A stretch of 64,000 nucleotides of DNA from Bradyrhizobium sp. WSM1743. GTDB taxonomy: Bacteria; Pseudomonadota; Alphaproteobacteria; Rhizobiales; Xanthobacteraceae. This document shows, one piece after another, positions 1 through 19,791 of this stretch. The stretch is taken from contig NZ_AXAZ01000026.1 in NCBI RefSeq assembly GCF_000473065.1, forward strand, positions 27,137 to 91,136. Direction: 5' to 3'. Numbering within the stretch: position 1 is the stretch's first letter; every line of letters begins with the position of its first letter. The notes beneath the pieces were generated by a model. That model was not told where the DNA came from. It did not search any database and worked only from the letters and a program-made list of their open reading frames with translations. Both the position numbers and the translations under genes were made by a program.

Positions 1-234
1 GCTGCCGCTCCGGCGGAAGAGAAGACCGAGTTCACGGTCGTTCTCGCCAGCGCCGGCGACAAGAAGATCGAGGTCATCAAGGAAGTCCGCGCCATCACCG
101 GTCTCGGCCTGAAGGAAGCAAAGGACCTCGTCGAGGGTGCTCCGAAGCCGCTGAAGGAAGGCGTGAACAAGGAAGAAGCCGACAAGATCAAGGCCCAGCT
201 CGAGAAGGCTGGCGCCAAGGTCGAGCTCAAGTAA
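1..234 (+). CDS. rplL: 50S ribosomal protein L7/L12, C-terminal part
   Basis: Partial gene cut by the left edge; 77 codons plus TAA remain. The visible part is the L12 C-terminal globular domain that recruits elongation factors to the ribosomal stalk, recognisable from EFTVVLASAGDKKIEVIKEV, the glycine-rich turn ITGLGLKEAKDLVEG and the lysine-rich end KAGAKVELK. An Ala/Pro/Glu stretch at the left edge is the tail of the flexible hinge. Its place directly before rpoBC is the usual rplJL-rpoBC order. Confidence 0.97.
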   Translation, partial: AAAPAEEKTEFTVVLASAGDKKIEVIKEVRAITGLGLKEAKDLVEGAPKPLKEGVNKEEADKIKAQLEKAGAKVELK

Positions 235-716
235 GCAACGCTTGCTGGCGGGATCCCGGCCGCGCATCGGCGAGGCCCGGATCCCGGTCCGCTCCTCAAG
301 AGGGTGGACCCGATGCAAAAGGCGTGCGACGGAACGTCCCGACGCAGGCCGAACACGAAAAAGTGTGGGGATTTGAGGGTTTAACCCTCGAATCTGCACT
401 ATTGTCGCCCCATATCGGGTCGACAGCACGAAAGCGCGGTGGGCAGGGATGCCGGATTTCCCTGTAAGCCGTTGGGAGAGCAGGCTATTTCGGGCTTTTG
501 CAGTCCGTGAAGATGATCGTTGTGACGGGCGGGCGCGCATCTGCGCCCCGCGCGTCGTTTTGCGTTTTGAAGGTCTGAAGAACAGATTCAGGACATCGGC
601 GCCTGAAACTGCGTCTCCGGCCCCCAAGACGGGTTCGAAAAATTCAACCCGGAAAGCGGTGGCAGCCGCGTTCCGGACGGCGCGCCCAGAGCGGGCGACG
701 AAAATGAGAGGCCACG
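235..716 (+). other. rplL-rpoB intergenic leader (482 bp)
   Basis: No convincing gene here. A reading frame from 449 runs on into rpoB in another frame and matches nothing I know. Two structured spots are visible: CGGGATCC at 249-256 can pair with GGATCCCG at 279-286, and a perfect 15-bp palindrome GAGGGTTTAACCCTC lies at 375-389. The stretch probably serves as attenuator or leader between ribosomal-stalk and RNA polymerase genes, where expression is commonly stepped down. I cannot pick a clear promoter in it. Confidence 0.5.
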
Positions 717-4841
<4,125 letters not shown>

Positions 4842-4852
4842 TTCGACCTGTC

Positions 4853-4912
4853 ATGCCCGGCCTTCACGGCCGGGCATTGGCGCCCCTCCCGAGGCCTTGA
4901 GGGCAGGGCGCC
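4853..4912 (+). other. Two tandem hairpins between rpoB and rpoC
   Basis: ATGCCCGGCC (4853-4862) pairs perfectly with GGCCGGGCAT (4868-4877) across a 5-base loop. A second stem pairs GGCGCCC (4879-4885) with GGGCGCC (4906-4912). Neither is followed by a T run, so processing or stabilising RNA structures are more likely than termination. The first stem resembles the core of dispersed CCGGGC-type palindromes common in Bradyrhizobium. Confidence 0.65.
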
Positions 4913-4970
4913 CCGCTTGAGTGATTTTCGAATTTGCGGCCGGAGGCGACCGGCACGCGAGGAGAACACG

Positions 4971-9167
<4,197 letters not shown>

Positions 9168-9198
9168 CCGTTCATCCGTAGGAATACTGGGGACAATG

Positions 9199-9226
9199 AA
9201 AAGGCCGGCTTTTGCCGGCCTTTTTT
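9199..9226 (+). terminator. Intrinsic terminator of rpoBC
   Basis: AAGGCCGGC (9201-9209) and GCCGGCCTT (9214-9222) form a 9-bp stem with a TTTT loop, followed by further T residues to 9226. This is a canonical rho-independent terminator 34 bp after the rpoC stop, separating rpoC from the downstream oxidoreductase gene. Confidence 0.93.
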
Positions 9227-9359
9227 GCTGCTTTCATTGCTTGCTGCGATGCGGGATAACCTTTGTTCATCTTTCCTTCAGTCGCAAAAGTGCTTCTGCT
9301 AGGAGAGCTTAGACCGGGGGTCCCGTGAAGGGGCAGGGCCGGAAGACCACGGAACTCTC

Positions 9360-11414
9360 ATGCTTGATCTCGCAATCGTAGGCGGCGGCCCTGGCGGGCT
9401 GATGAGCGCCTGGTATCTGAAGCGCAAGCTCGGCGATCTCTGCCGCGTCACCATCTACGAGGCCTCCGACCGGCTCGGCGGCAAGATCGTCACGCGTAAA
9501 TTCGATACTGCGCCCGCGATGTACGAGGCCGGCGTTGCCGAAATCTACGATTACTCGATGACCGGACCCGATCCGCTGCGCGAGCTGATCCAGCATTTCG
9601 GCCTCCAGACCATTCCGATGGACGCCGAGCAGGTACATTTCGGCGGCGAGCTCCTGAATGACGTGCCGGGCATGCGCCGCAAATACGGCGCCAAGACCGC
9701 GGCCGCGATCGAGGCGTTCCGCAAGCGCTGCACCGAGGTGATGTCGCCGATCGAATATTACGAGGGCGTTGGCGCGCACGACAATGAGAATCCCTGGGCC
9801 TACAAGACCGCCGAGCAGGTGCTCGACGAGGAGGTCGAGGACGAGACGGCAAAGCGATTCTTCAAGGTGATGGCGCGCTCCGACATCGCGACCGAGAGCC
9901 ACAACACCAACGGTCTCAACGCGCTCAAGAACTATCTGATGGACGTCGACGGCTATATCGGCCTCTATTCCATCCAGAACGGCAACGAGCAGCTGATCGA
10001 GTGCCTGCAGTCGGAGGTCAATGCCGACATCCAGCTCAATCACCGCGTGCTCACCGTCGGCAAGGCGCCGACCGGCCGCTATCAGCTCAAGATGATGAAC
10101 GGCAAGGGACCGGAGACCCGCGACTTCGACCTCGTGCTGGTCTGCCTGCCGCATTCCTGGCTCGCCACCCTCGGCTGGGAGGGCGAGCAGCTGCGCAAGT
10201 CGATGGTCAAGCACGTTGCCTATTTCGACCGCCCCGCGCACTACCTGCGCGTCTCGATCCTGTTCGACGAGCCGTTCTGGGGCGAGAAGATTCCGGGCGC
10301 CTGGTTCATGTCGGAGGCCTTCGGCGGCTGCTGCGTCTACAACGAGGGCGCGCGCCACGACGTCGGCAGGCATGGTGTTTTGAACTGGCTCATTCCCGGC
10401 TCCGACGCGCTGGCTTTTGCCAATCTGTCGGACCAGGAGCTGATCGATGCCGCCCTGAAATCGCTGCCGGCTTCTCTCGGCGATGCGCGTTTGCATTTCA
10501 TCGAAGGCAAGATCCACCGCTGGCTGTCGTCGGTGAACGGGCTGCCGGGTGGCTTGCCCGTACGCGACGTCATGACCAATCACCGGCCCGAGCCGAAGGA
10601 GCATCCCGGCATCGTGGTGGTCGGCGACTATCTGTTCGATTCGACGCTGAATGGCCTACTCGACTCCTCGGACGCGGCGACCGACATCATCCTGACCGAG
10701 ATGATGCGCCTGCGCCGCGAACGCGCGCAGGAGGACAAGCCGCTCTCGGACAAGATCGATCGCGATTATTTCGAGAACTATCGCGGCCTCGGTCCCTATC
10801 ATGAAGCGTGGCGGCACTTCACCGATCCCGATTACCTCACCAGGCTGATCGGCATCGTCTGGGGCAAGGCTGCGGGCGCCAAGCTGCTGGTGGCGGGCTC
10901 TGCCAGCGGCGAACTGGTCGGCGCGCTGCGCGATCGCGGCATCGATGCATGGGGGATCGAGAACAACCGCGCCATCCATGCCAAAACACCGAAAGCACTG
11001 AAGAAGTACAACAAGCTCGGCTCGATCACCGACATGCCGTTCAAGGACGGCACGTTCGACTTCGTGTTCGAAACCAGCCTCTGCCACGTTTCCCCGAAGC
11101 AGGTGGTCCGCGCGATCCGCGAGCTCAACCGCGTGGTCAAGACCGGCCTCGTGTTCGGCTCGATCACCTCAGACATGGCGCCGGGCCTGATCGACCGCTA
11201 CGACCTCCTGCGTGGGGTCAAGAAGCTCGGCACCTGGTGGGAATGGTCCGAACTGTTCTTCGGCAACGGCTTCGACCTGTCGATGCACCGCAAGGATTGT
11301 GCCGATGCGCTCTGGGAGGCGACGCTCGCCGCCAATAAGGGGCCGGGGCAGTGGTACGCGGACGCCGATAGCCTGCGCTATTCCTTCTTCGACAAGGTCG
11401 AGGACGAGGACTAG
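9360..11414 (+). CDS. FAD-dependent amine-oxidase-like / SAM methyltransferase fusion protein
   Basis: 684 residues with two visible enzymatic halves. Residues 1 to about 455 look like a flavin amine-oxidase/phytoene-desaturase-type protein: dinucleotide-binding GGGPGG at 8-13, EASDRLGGKI after the second strand, and a C-terminal FAD-closing segment IVVVGDYLFDSTLNGLLDSS. After a linker, residues from about 500 read as a class I methyltransferase: a modified motif I LLVAGSASGELVGALRDRG from 509, acidic motif II WGIENN, and DMPFKDGTFDFVFE like motif IV/post-I. I do not know the substrate. Own transcription unit after the rpoC terminator; the ABC exporter follows after 132 bp. No signal peptide. 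Confident on both folds, not on function. Confidence 0.8.
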   Translation: MLDLAIVGGGPGGLMSAWYLKRKLGDLCRVTIYEASDRLGGKIVTRKFDTAPAMYEAGVAEIYDYSMTGPDPLRELIQHFGLQTIPMDAEQVHFGGELLNDVPGMRRKYGAKTAAAIEAFRKRCTEVMSPIEYYEGVGAHDNENPWAYKTAEQVLDEEVEDETAKRFFKVMARSDIATESHNTNGLNALKNYLMDVDGYIGLYSIQNGNEQLIECLQSEVNADIQLNHRVLTVGKAPTGRYQLKMMNGKGPETRDFDLVLVCLPHSWLATLGWEGEQLRKSMVKHVAYFDRPAHYLRVSILFDEPFWGEKIPGAWFMSEAFGGCCVYNEGARHDVGRHGVLNWLIPGSDALAFANLSDQELIDAALKSLPASLGDARLHFIEGKIHRWLSSVNGLPGGLPVRDVMTNHRPEPKEHPGIVVVGDYLFDSTLNGLLDSSDAATDIILTEMMRLRRERAQEDKPLSDKIDRDYFENYRGLGPYHEAWRHFTDPDYLTRLIGIVWGKAAGAKLLVAGSASGELVGALRDRGIDAWGIENNRAIHAKTPKALKKYNKLGSITDMPFKDGTFDFVFETSLCHVSPKQVVRAIRELNRVVKTGLVFGSITSDMAPGLIDRYDLLRGVKKLGTWWEWSELFFGNGFDLSMHRKDCADALWEATLAANKGPGQWYADADSLRYSFFDKVEDED

Positions 11415-11546
11415 CCGCGGGGCGGCTCCCGATTCGCCAATTGTTTTGCCGAATTCGTCCTGATCGCATAGAATCGGTGCGATAGCGGGTGCCGCTATTT
11501 GTGCTTCTCTCTGCGGTCATGCCGGCCGTCAGCATCGGTTGGTTTC

Positions 11547-13535
11547 ATGGCGTCCAAGCCCCTCCCGCCCGACAAACAGAAGCTCGCCGCGGAAGAGGCG
11601 GTCGAGCTCGACGACAAGCTCGCCCTCGCCAAGCCGGACCTCGAAGACGACGAGGACGCCAAAGACCAGGGGGATGACGAGCTGGAGCTCGACGACGACG
11701 ATGAGGACGAGGACCTCGTCGTCTTTACCGCGCGTGAAGCTGCCGGTGCGCTCGCGACCATCGTCGGGTTCGTCAAACCCTATCTCTCCAACTACAAGCG
11801 GATGCTGTCATTCGTGGCATTCGGCGTTGTGGTCGAGACGTTGTTCAACGTCATCATGCCGCTAAGCCTCAAGTTCCTGATCGACGACGCGCTCGGCGAG
11901 GAGGATTTTCAGGCGCTCTACAAGATCCTCGGCGCGCTCGCCGCCGCCGGCATCTTCACCTCGATCGTTGCCGTCTGGTACGAGCGCTGGGACGCGCGGC
12001 TTGCCGCCTGCATTATCTCCGATGTCCGCAAGCGCCTGTTCGAGCACGTCCAGGACCTGCCGGCGGCCTATTTCGGCCGTACCAAGCGCGGCGAGATCCT
12101 GTCGCGCTTCTCGGTCGACCTCTCGGCCTTCGAAAGTTCGGTCAAGACGTTTGCCAATAGTGCCGCGCTGCCGTTCCTGGAACTGATCGCGGGTATCATC
12201 CTGATGGTGTTCCTGAACTGGCAGCTCGCCGTCGTTGCGCTGCTGGTGTTCCCGATCACACTGATCGGCCCGCGCATTCTGACGCCCAAGGCGGTGCAGG
12301 CCAATTACGAGCAGAAGCTCAACGAGAGTGCGCTGCTCGGCATGGTGCAGGAGAACGTGGCGGCCCAGGCCGTGATCAAGGCGTTCAGCCTGCAACGCAA
12401 GATGTTCGGCTTCTTCACCTTGCGCAACGACGAAACCCGCAACAGGATCGCCTCGGCCGCGTTCCTCTCGACCATGGTGGAGCGGACGGTCACCATCTCA
12501 GTGCTCCTCCTGCACCTCGTGGTGCTCGCGATCGGCGCCTATCTGGCGACCAAGGGCCAGATCACCATCGGCACCTTCGTCACCTTCGAGAGCGCGTTCT
12601 GGGAGGTGTCCTACAACATCGCCCATGTGATGCATTTCATCCCGGTGTCGATCTCCTCGGCCGCCGCGATCCGCCACATCCAGGAACTGCTCGACGAGCC
12701 GACCCGCGCGGCCGATCGCCCCGGTGCGCCCGATCTGCCGCGCATCACCAACGATATTACTTTCGATCACGTCACCTTCCAGTACGAGGGCAGTCAGACG
12801 CCGGTGCTGGACAATCTCAGCCTCAAGCTCAATGCCGGCAAGCGCATCGCGATCGTCGGTCCGAGCGGCTCCGGTAAGAGCACGCTGCTCAATCTGATCC
12901 TGCGGCTCTACGTGCCCGACGAGGGCCGCGTCACCATCGACGGCGTCGATGTCCGCAAGGTGACGCTGGATTCGCTGCGCCGGAGCATGGCGGTGGTGTT
13001 CCAGGAGAACATGCTGTTCAACATGTCGATCCGCGAGAACATCCGGCTCGGCAAGGAGGGGGCGACCGACGAGGAGGTGGAGGAGGCGGCCAAGAAGGCC
13101 GAGATCCACCGCTACATCATGAGCCTGCCGCAGCGATACGACACGCTGGTCGGAGAGCGCGGAGACACGCTGTCGGGGGGCCAGCGCCAGCGCATCGCGA
13201 TCGCGCGCGCGATCATCCGTAACCCGTCCGTGCTGCTGCTGGACGAGGCCACCTCGGCGCTCGACCAGACCACGGAGGCCGCGATCAACCGCACGCTGCT
13301 CAAGGTCGCCAAGGGCCGCACCATGATCTGGTCGACCCACCGCCTGGCTTCGGTGGTCGAGATGGACGAGATCATCGTGATTTCAGGGGGCAGGGCGATC
13401 GAGCGCGGCTCCCATGCCGAGCTGCTCGCCAAGAACGGCACCTATCGCAAGCTGTGGAACGACCAGATCCACCAGCCGCATGGCGTGTCGGCTCACGCCG
13501 ACGACGACAGCGACGATGACGACGAGGAGGAGTGA
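11547..13535 (+). CDS. ABC transporter, fused permease/ATPase with acidic tails
   Basis: 662-residue half-type exporter. The start taken is the ATG giving MASKPLPPDKQK; an in-frame TTG 16 codons upstream is less likely. A strongly acidic low-complexity segment (residues about 30-57, runs of Asp/Glu) precedes the six-helix transmembrane domain (about 75-365). The ATPase domain has Walker A GPSGSGKST (438-446), signature LSGGQ (542-546) and Walker B LLLDEAT with Asp566-Glu567, plus the H-loop in WSTHRLAS. The protein ends in a second acidic tail of Asp/Glu after a His/Ala segment. Family members export lipids, glucans or drugs; the substrate cannot be told here. Confidence 0.9.
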   Translation: MASKPLPPDKQKLAAEEAVELDDKLALAKPDLEDDEDAKDQGDDELELDDDDEDEDLVVFTAREAAGALATIVGFVKPYLSNYKRMLSFVAFGVVVETLFNVIMPLSLKFLIDDALGEEDFQALYKILGALAAAGIFTSIVAVWYERWDARLAACIISDVRKRLFEHVQDLPAAYFGRTKRGEILSRFSVDLSAFESSVKTFANSAALPFLELIAGIILMVFLNWQLAVVALLVFPITLIGPRILTPKAVQANYEQKLNESALLGMVQENVAAQAVIKAFSLQRKMFGFFTLRNDETRNRIASAAFLSTMVERTVTISVLLLHLVVLAIGAYLATKGQITIGTFVTFESAFWEVSYNIAHVMHFIPVSISSAAAIRHIQELLDEPTRAADRPGAPDLPRITNDITFDHVTFQYEGSQTPVLDNLSLKLNAGKRIAIVGPSGSGKSTLLNLILRLYVPDEGRVTIDGVDVRKVTLDSLRRSMAVVFQENMLFNMSIRENIRLGKEGATDEEVEEAAKKAEIHRYIMSLPQRYDTLVGERGDTLSGGQRQRIAIARAIIRNPSVLLLDEATSALDQTTEAAINRTLLKVAKGRTMIWSTHRLASVVEMDEIIVISGGRAIERGSHAELLAKNGTYRKLWNDQIHQPHGVSAHADDDSDDDDEEE

Positions 13536-14439
13536 CCTGAGGCGTTCGGCTCCGAGGAACCGCCGTCGCCGATCCATGTCTCGTCTCCCAAGCACGCGCG
13601 GTCTAGCACCGACTCATTGATTCTCTGACGCAGGGCGCTCGGCCGACGCGGAGCCTCTGACTTTTTCGACACTTGGCTTCGGCGCATCGGCCCCCGCAAA
13701 TCGATGCGCACCATCGAAAGCCCCGCCAGACCGGGCAATGCAGCGCGCCGTGGACGCTGGAAAGCCCGCCGCCAGCCGGCAGATTTGTGCGTGGGCGGGA
13801 AAAAAGCCCTCAGTTTGATAATAAAACTACATTTAATCCGGGTACAATTGTCTTTCGGACTTGGCGACCAAGCGCTTCGTTCCCATGTCAGGCAGGAGCG
13901 GGGAGGCGGCCAAGAGCCTATTTTTGCAGGCGCCTGAAGCGCTTTGTGTCTGTCGTTTCACCTTGACTTGACCGATTCTCACTTATAGAAAGCGCCTCAC
14001 TTAACGACAGGCGGTGAGCATCGCCAGCGTCGGAACGGGCCACCCGTTGATCCCCAAGGACTAGATCCATAAGGGGTCGCAAAGGCGGGCACCAGCCTCG
14101 ACGAATGCCGCTCAAACGCTGTCGATCATAGCTAGGCAATGCCAGTGCGATTTTAGTTCTCTTGAGCACGTTCTCTTGAGATCAAACTCGGATGCATGAC
14201 CTCGGTGCGCGGGCCGCAGCTTTACGCTGGTCGGCCTCAATACTGCGGTCCTCTGTGGCGTCGAAGCGCTTTCCGCTCGTTGATGGAGCGGTTGGCGCGA
14301 TTTCGCTTTGCGCGGATTGTTCCGCTTGAGGCGGCCTCGTCGGGCGGGTGGCCCGAACAGAATTTGCGGTCCCGGCAACGGGCCGCGGCAAGACAGCGGG
14401 CCCGCAAGGGGCCGCGGCAGAACAAAGGGTAAGGCCAGG
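13536..14439 (+). other. Long leader/intergenic region before the str operon (904 bp)
   Basis: No gene I can support. The first part (13536-13780) is featureless GC-rich sequence. An unusually AT-rich patch lies at about 13800-13860. A promoter candidate lies at 13962-13989. A 10-bp direct repeat TTCTCTTGAG occurs at 14157-14166 and 14171-14180, 14 bp apart. Just before rpsL the run GGGCCGCGGCA occurs twice (about 14380-14420). If transcription starts near 13996, rpsL has a leader of roughly 440 nt, long enough for post-transcriptional control. Confidence 0.5.
13962..13989 (+). promoter_or_regulatory. Candidate promoter of the str operon
   Basis: CTTGAC (13962-13967) matches the rhizobial -35 form and TATAGA (13984-13989) a -10 box, with 16-base spacing, on the edge of an AT-rich patch. 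It faces rpsL and no other gene lies between. Transcription start would be near 13996. Sequence match only. Confidence 0.5.
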
Positions 14440-14811
14440 ATGCCGACGATCAACCAGCTGATCGCTCAACCGCGGGAAGTGCAGAAGTCGCGCAAGAAGG
14501 TGCCGGCGCTGCAGCAGTCGCCTCAGAAGCGTGGTGTTTGCACCCGCGTCTACACCACGACTCCGAAGAAGCCGAACTCGGCACTTCGTAAGGTCGCCAA
14601 GGTGCGCCTGACCAACGGCTTCGAGGTGATCGGCTACATCCCCGGCGAGGGTCATAACCTCCAGGAGCACTCGGTCGTCATGATCCGCGGCGGCCGCGTC
14701 AAGGACTTGCCCGGCGTGCGCTATCACATCCTCCGCGGCGTTCTGGATACCCAGGGCGTCAAGAACCGTAAGCAGCGTCGTTCGAAGTACGGCGCCAAGC
14801 GTCCGAAGTAA
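14440..14811 (+). CDS. rpsL: 30S ribosomal protein S12
   Basis: 123 residues, the usual S12 length, first gene of the str operon. The start MPTINQLIAQPR is the conserved family start; the frame is open further upstream but without similarity. Lys43 in TTPKKPNS and Lys88 in GGRVKDLPG are both present, so the classical streptomycin-resistance positions are wild type. S12 sits at the decoding centre and monitors codon-anticodon pairing. rpsG follows after 15 bp. Confidence 0.99.
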   Translation: MPTINQLIAQPREVQKSRKKVPALQQSPQKRGVCTRVYTTTPKKPNSALRKVAKVRLTNGFEVIGYIPGEGHNLQEHSVVMIRGGRVKDLPGVRYHILRGVLDTQGVKNRKQRRSKYGAKRPK

Positions 14812-14826
14812 GCGGGAACCAAGCCT

Positions 14827-15297
14827 ATGTCTCGTCGCCACTCTGCGGAAAAGCGCGAAGTTCTCCCGGATCCGAAGTTCGGGAACATCATCGTCACGAA
14901 GTTCATGAACTCGGTGATGTACGCCGGCAAGAAGTCGGTCGCCGAAGGTATCGTCTACGGCGCGTTCGGCATCATCGAATCCAAGACCAAGCAGAACCCG
15001 CTCGGCGTGTTCGAGCAGGCGCTCGAGAACGTCATGCCGACCATCGAGGTTCGCTCCCGCCGCGTCGGCGGCGCAACCTACCAGGTTCCGGTCGAGGTTC
15101 GCTCGACCCGCCGGCAGGCCTTGGGCATCCGCTGGCTGATCGCGGCTGCGCGCGAGCGCAATGAGAAGACGATGACCGAGCGGCTCTCGGCTGAGCTTCT
15201 GGACGCATCGAACAACCGGGGAAACGCCGTCAAGAAGCGCGAAGACGTGCACCGCATGGCGGAAGCCAACCGCGCCTTCTCGCACTATCGCTGGTAA
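14827..15297 (+). CDS. rpsG: 30S ribosomal protein S7
   Basis: 156 residues. MSRRHSAEKREVLPDPKFG is the alphaproteobacterial S7 start; the 16S-binding helices and the beta-hairpin region GGATYQVPVEVRSTRRQ are intact, and it ends at HRMAEANRAFSHYRW. S7 nucleates assembly of the 30S head and contacts the E-site tRNA. In E. coli the equivalent protein represses translation of this operon. Located between rpsL and fusA with short gaps. Confidence 0.99.
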   Translation: MSRRHSAEKREVLPDPKFGNIIVTKFMNSVMYAGKKSVAEGIVYGAFGIIESKTKQNPLGVFEQALENVMPTIEVRSRRVGGATYQVPVEVRSTRRQALGIRWLIAAARERNEKTMTERLSAELLDASNNRGNAVKKREDVHRMAEANRAFSHYRW

Positions 15298-15330
15298 CGG
15301 CGAAACAAACGGACTCGCAAGGAACACCTC

Positions 15331-17403
<2,073 letters not shown>

Positions 17404-17406
17404 TTG

Positions 17407-17427
17407 TCGTCGGTCTCAAACCGACGA
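17407..17427 (+). other. Hairpin between fusA and tuf
   Basis: TCGTCGGT (17407-17414) pairs with ACCGACGA (17420-17427) around a CTCAA loop, directly after the fusA stop and before the tuf ribosome-binding site. There is no T run, so it probably stabilises or marks an RNA processing point, letting tuf be expressed above fusA. Confidence 0.6.
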
Positions 17428-17443
17428 TTGAACGGAGAGTCAA

Positions 17444-18634
<1,191 letters not shown>

Positions 18635-18650
18635 TTACGAGAAAAGGGAC

Positions 18651-18691
18651 GGCGAGTAGCGAATGGTGACATTCGCTATTCGCTATTCGCC
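18651..18691. repeat. TATTCGC-type palindromic repeat between tuf and rpsJ
   Basis: GGCGAGTAGCGAAT (18651-18664) pairs with ATTCGCTATTCGCC (18678-18691) through 14 positions with one G-T pair. The right part is a tandem of TATTCGC units, so alternative pairings exist. It occupies almost the whole gap between the str and S10 operons and looks like a small dispersed element rather than a standard terminator, since no T run follows. Confidence 0.7.
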
Positions 18692-18715
18692 ACCCACTGA
18701 AGAGAGACCACGGCA

Positions 18716-19024
18716 ATGAACGGCCAAAACATTCGTATCCGTCTCAAGGCGTTCGACCATCGTATCCTCGATACGTCGACCCGTGAGATCGTGAACACGG
18801 CGAAGCGCACCGGCGCGCAGGTCCGCGGACCCATTCCGCTGCCCACCCGCATCGAGAAGTTCACCGTCAACCGTTCGCCCCACGTCGACAAGAAGAGCCG
18901 CGAACAGTTCGAGATGCGCACTCACAAGCGCCTGCTCGACATCGTCGATCCGACCCCGCAGACCGTCGATGCTTTGATGAAGCTCGACCTGGCCGCCGGT
19001 GTCGACGTCGAGATCAAGCTCTAA
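18716..19024 (+). CDS. rpsJ: 30S ribosomal protein S10
   Basis: 102 residues, first gene of the S10 operon. [19 protein letters not shown] is the alphaproteobacterial form; the loop region [20 protein letters not shown] and the conserved [10 protein letters not shown] are present. S10 belongs to the 30S head and is also NusE, the transcription antitermination partner of NusB. It ends 52 bp before rplC. Confidence 0.99.
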
Positions 19025-19076
19025 GATTTTGGATCCCGTTCGCCAAAAGCGGACAAAGAGAACAGGAAGCAAGCCG

Positions 19077-19790
19077 ATGCGCTCCGGAGTGATCGCACAA
19101 AAGGTCGGGATGACGCGGGTCTTCACGGAGGCCGGCGAACATATCCCCGTGACCGTGCTGAAGCTCGGCAATTGCCAGGTCGTAGGCCACCGCACCGAAG
19201 AGAAGAACGGTTACGTCGCGCTCCAGCTCGGTTCTGGCACCCGCAAGACCGTTTACATGCCCAAGGCCGAGCGCGGCCAGTTCGCGGTCGCTAAGGTCGA
19301 GCCGAAGCGCCGGGTCGAGGAATTCCGCGTCACCGCGGATGCCATGATCCCGGTCGGCGCCGAGATCCAGGCCGACCACTTCGTCGTCGGCCAGTTCGTC
19401 GACGTCACTGGCACCTCGGTCGGTAAGGGCTTCGCCGGCGGCATGAAGCGCTGGAACTTCGGCGGTCTGCGCGCCACGCACGGTGTGTCGATCTCGCACC
19501 GCTCGATCGGTTCGACCGGTGGCCGTCAGGACCCCGGCAAGACCTGGAAGAACAAGAAGATGCCCGGCCACATGGGTGTCGATCGCATCACCACGCTCAA
19601 CCTTCGCGTCGTCCAGACCGATGTCGAGCGCGGCCTGATCCTCGTCGAAGGCGCCGTTCCCGGTTCCAAGGGCGGCTGGATCCGCGTGCGCGACGCCGTC
19701 AAGAAGCCGCTGCCGAAGGAAGCCCCGAAGCCCGGCAAGTTCAAGGTTGCTGGCGATGCGGAAGCCGCTCCGGCTGCGCAGGAGGCGTGA
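19077..19790 (+). CDS. rplC: 50S ribosomal protein L3
   Basis: 237 residues, longer than the roughly 209 of E. coli because of an Ala/Pro-rich C-terminal extension. The start is MRSGVIAQKVGMTRVF, with AGGA upstream; upstream in-frame sequence overlaps rpsJ and is not family-like. The finger region with HGVSISHRSIGSTGGRQDPG approaches the peptidyl transferase centre. L3 is an early-assembly 23S rRNA binder. The next start follows the TGA by one base. Confidence 0.98.
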   Translation: MRSGVIAQKVGMTRVFTEAGEHIPVTVLKLGNCQVVGHRTEEKNGYVALQLGSGTRKTVYMPKAERGQFAVAKVEPKRRVEEFRVTADAMIPVGAEIQADHFVVGQFVDVTGTSVGKGFAGGMKRWNFGGLRATHGVSISHRSIGSTGGRQDPGKTWKNKKMPGHMGVDRITTLNLRVVQTDVERGLILVEGAVPGSKGGWIRVRDAVKKPLPKEAPKPGKFKVAGDAEAAPAAQEA

Positions 19791-19791
19791 G

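Noticed and set aside
249..286. CGGGATCC/GGATCCCG as an rplL terminator
   Set aside because: Only 8-bp arms with a 22-base loop and no T run; kept as a possible structure, not called a terminator.
13673..13966. Short plus-strand frames in the str leader
   Set aside because: Two overlapping frames of similar length in the same DNA, low-complexity or composition-driven, no homology recalled.
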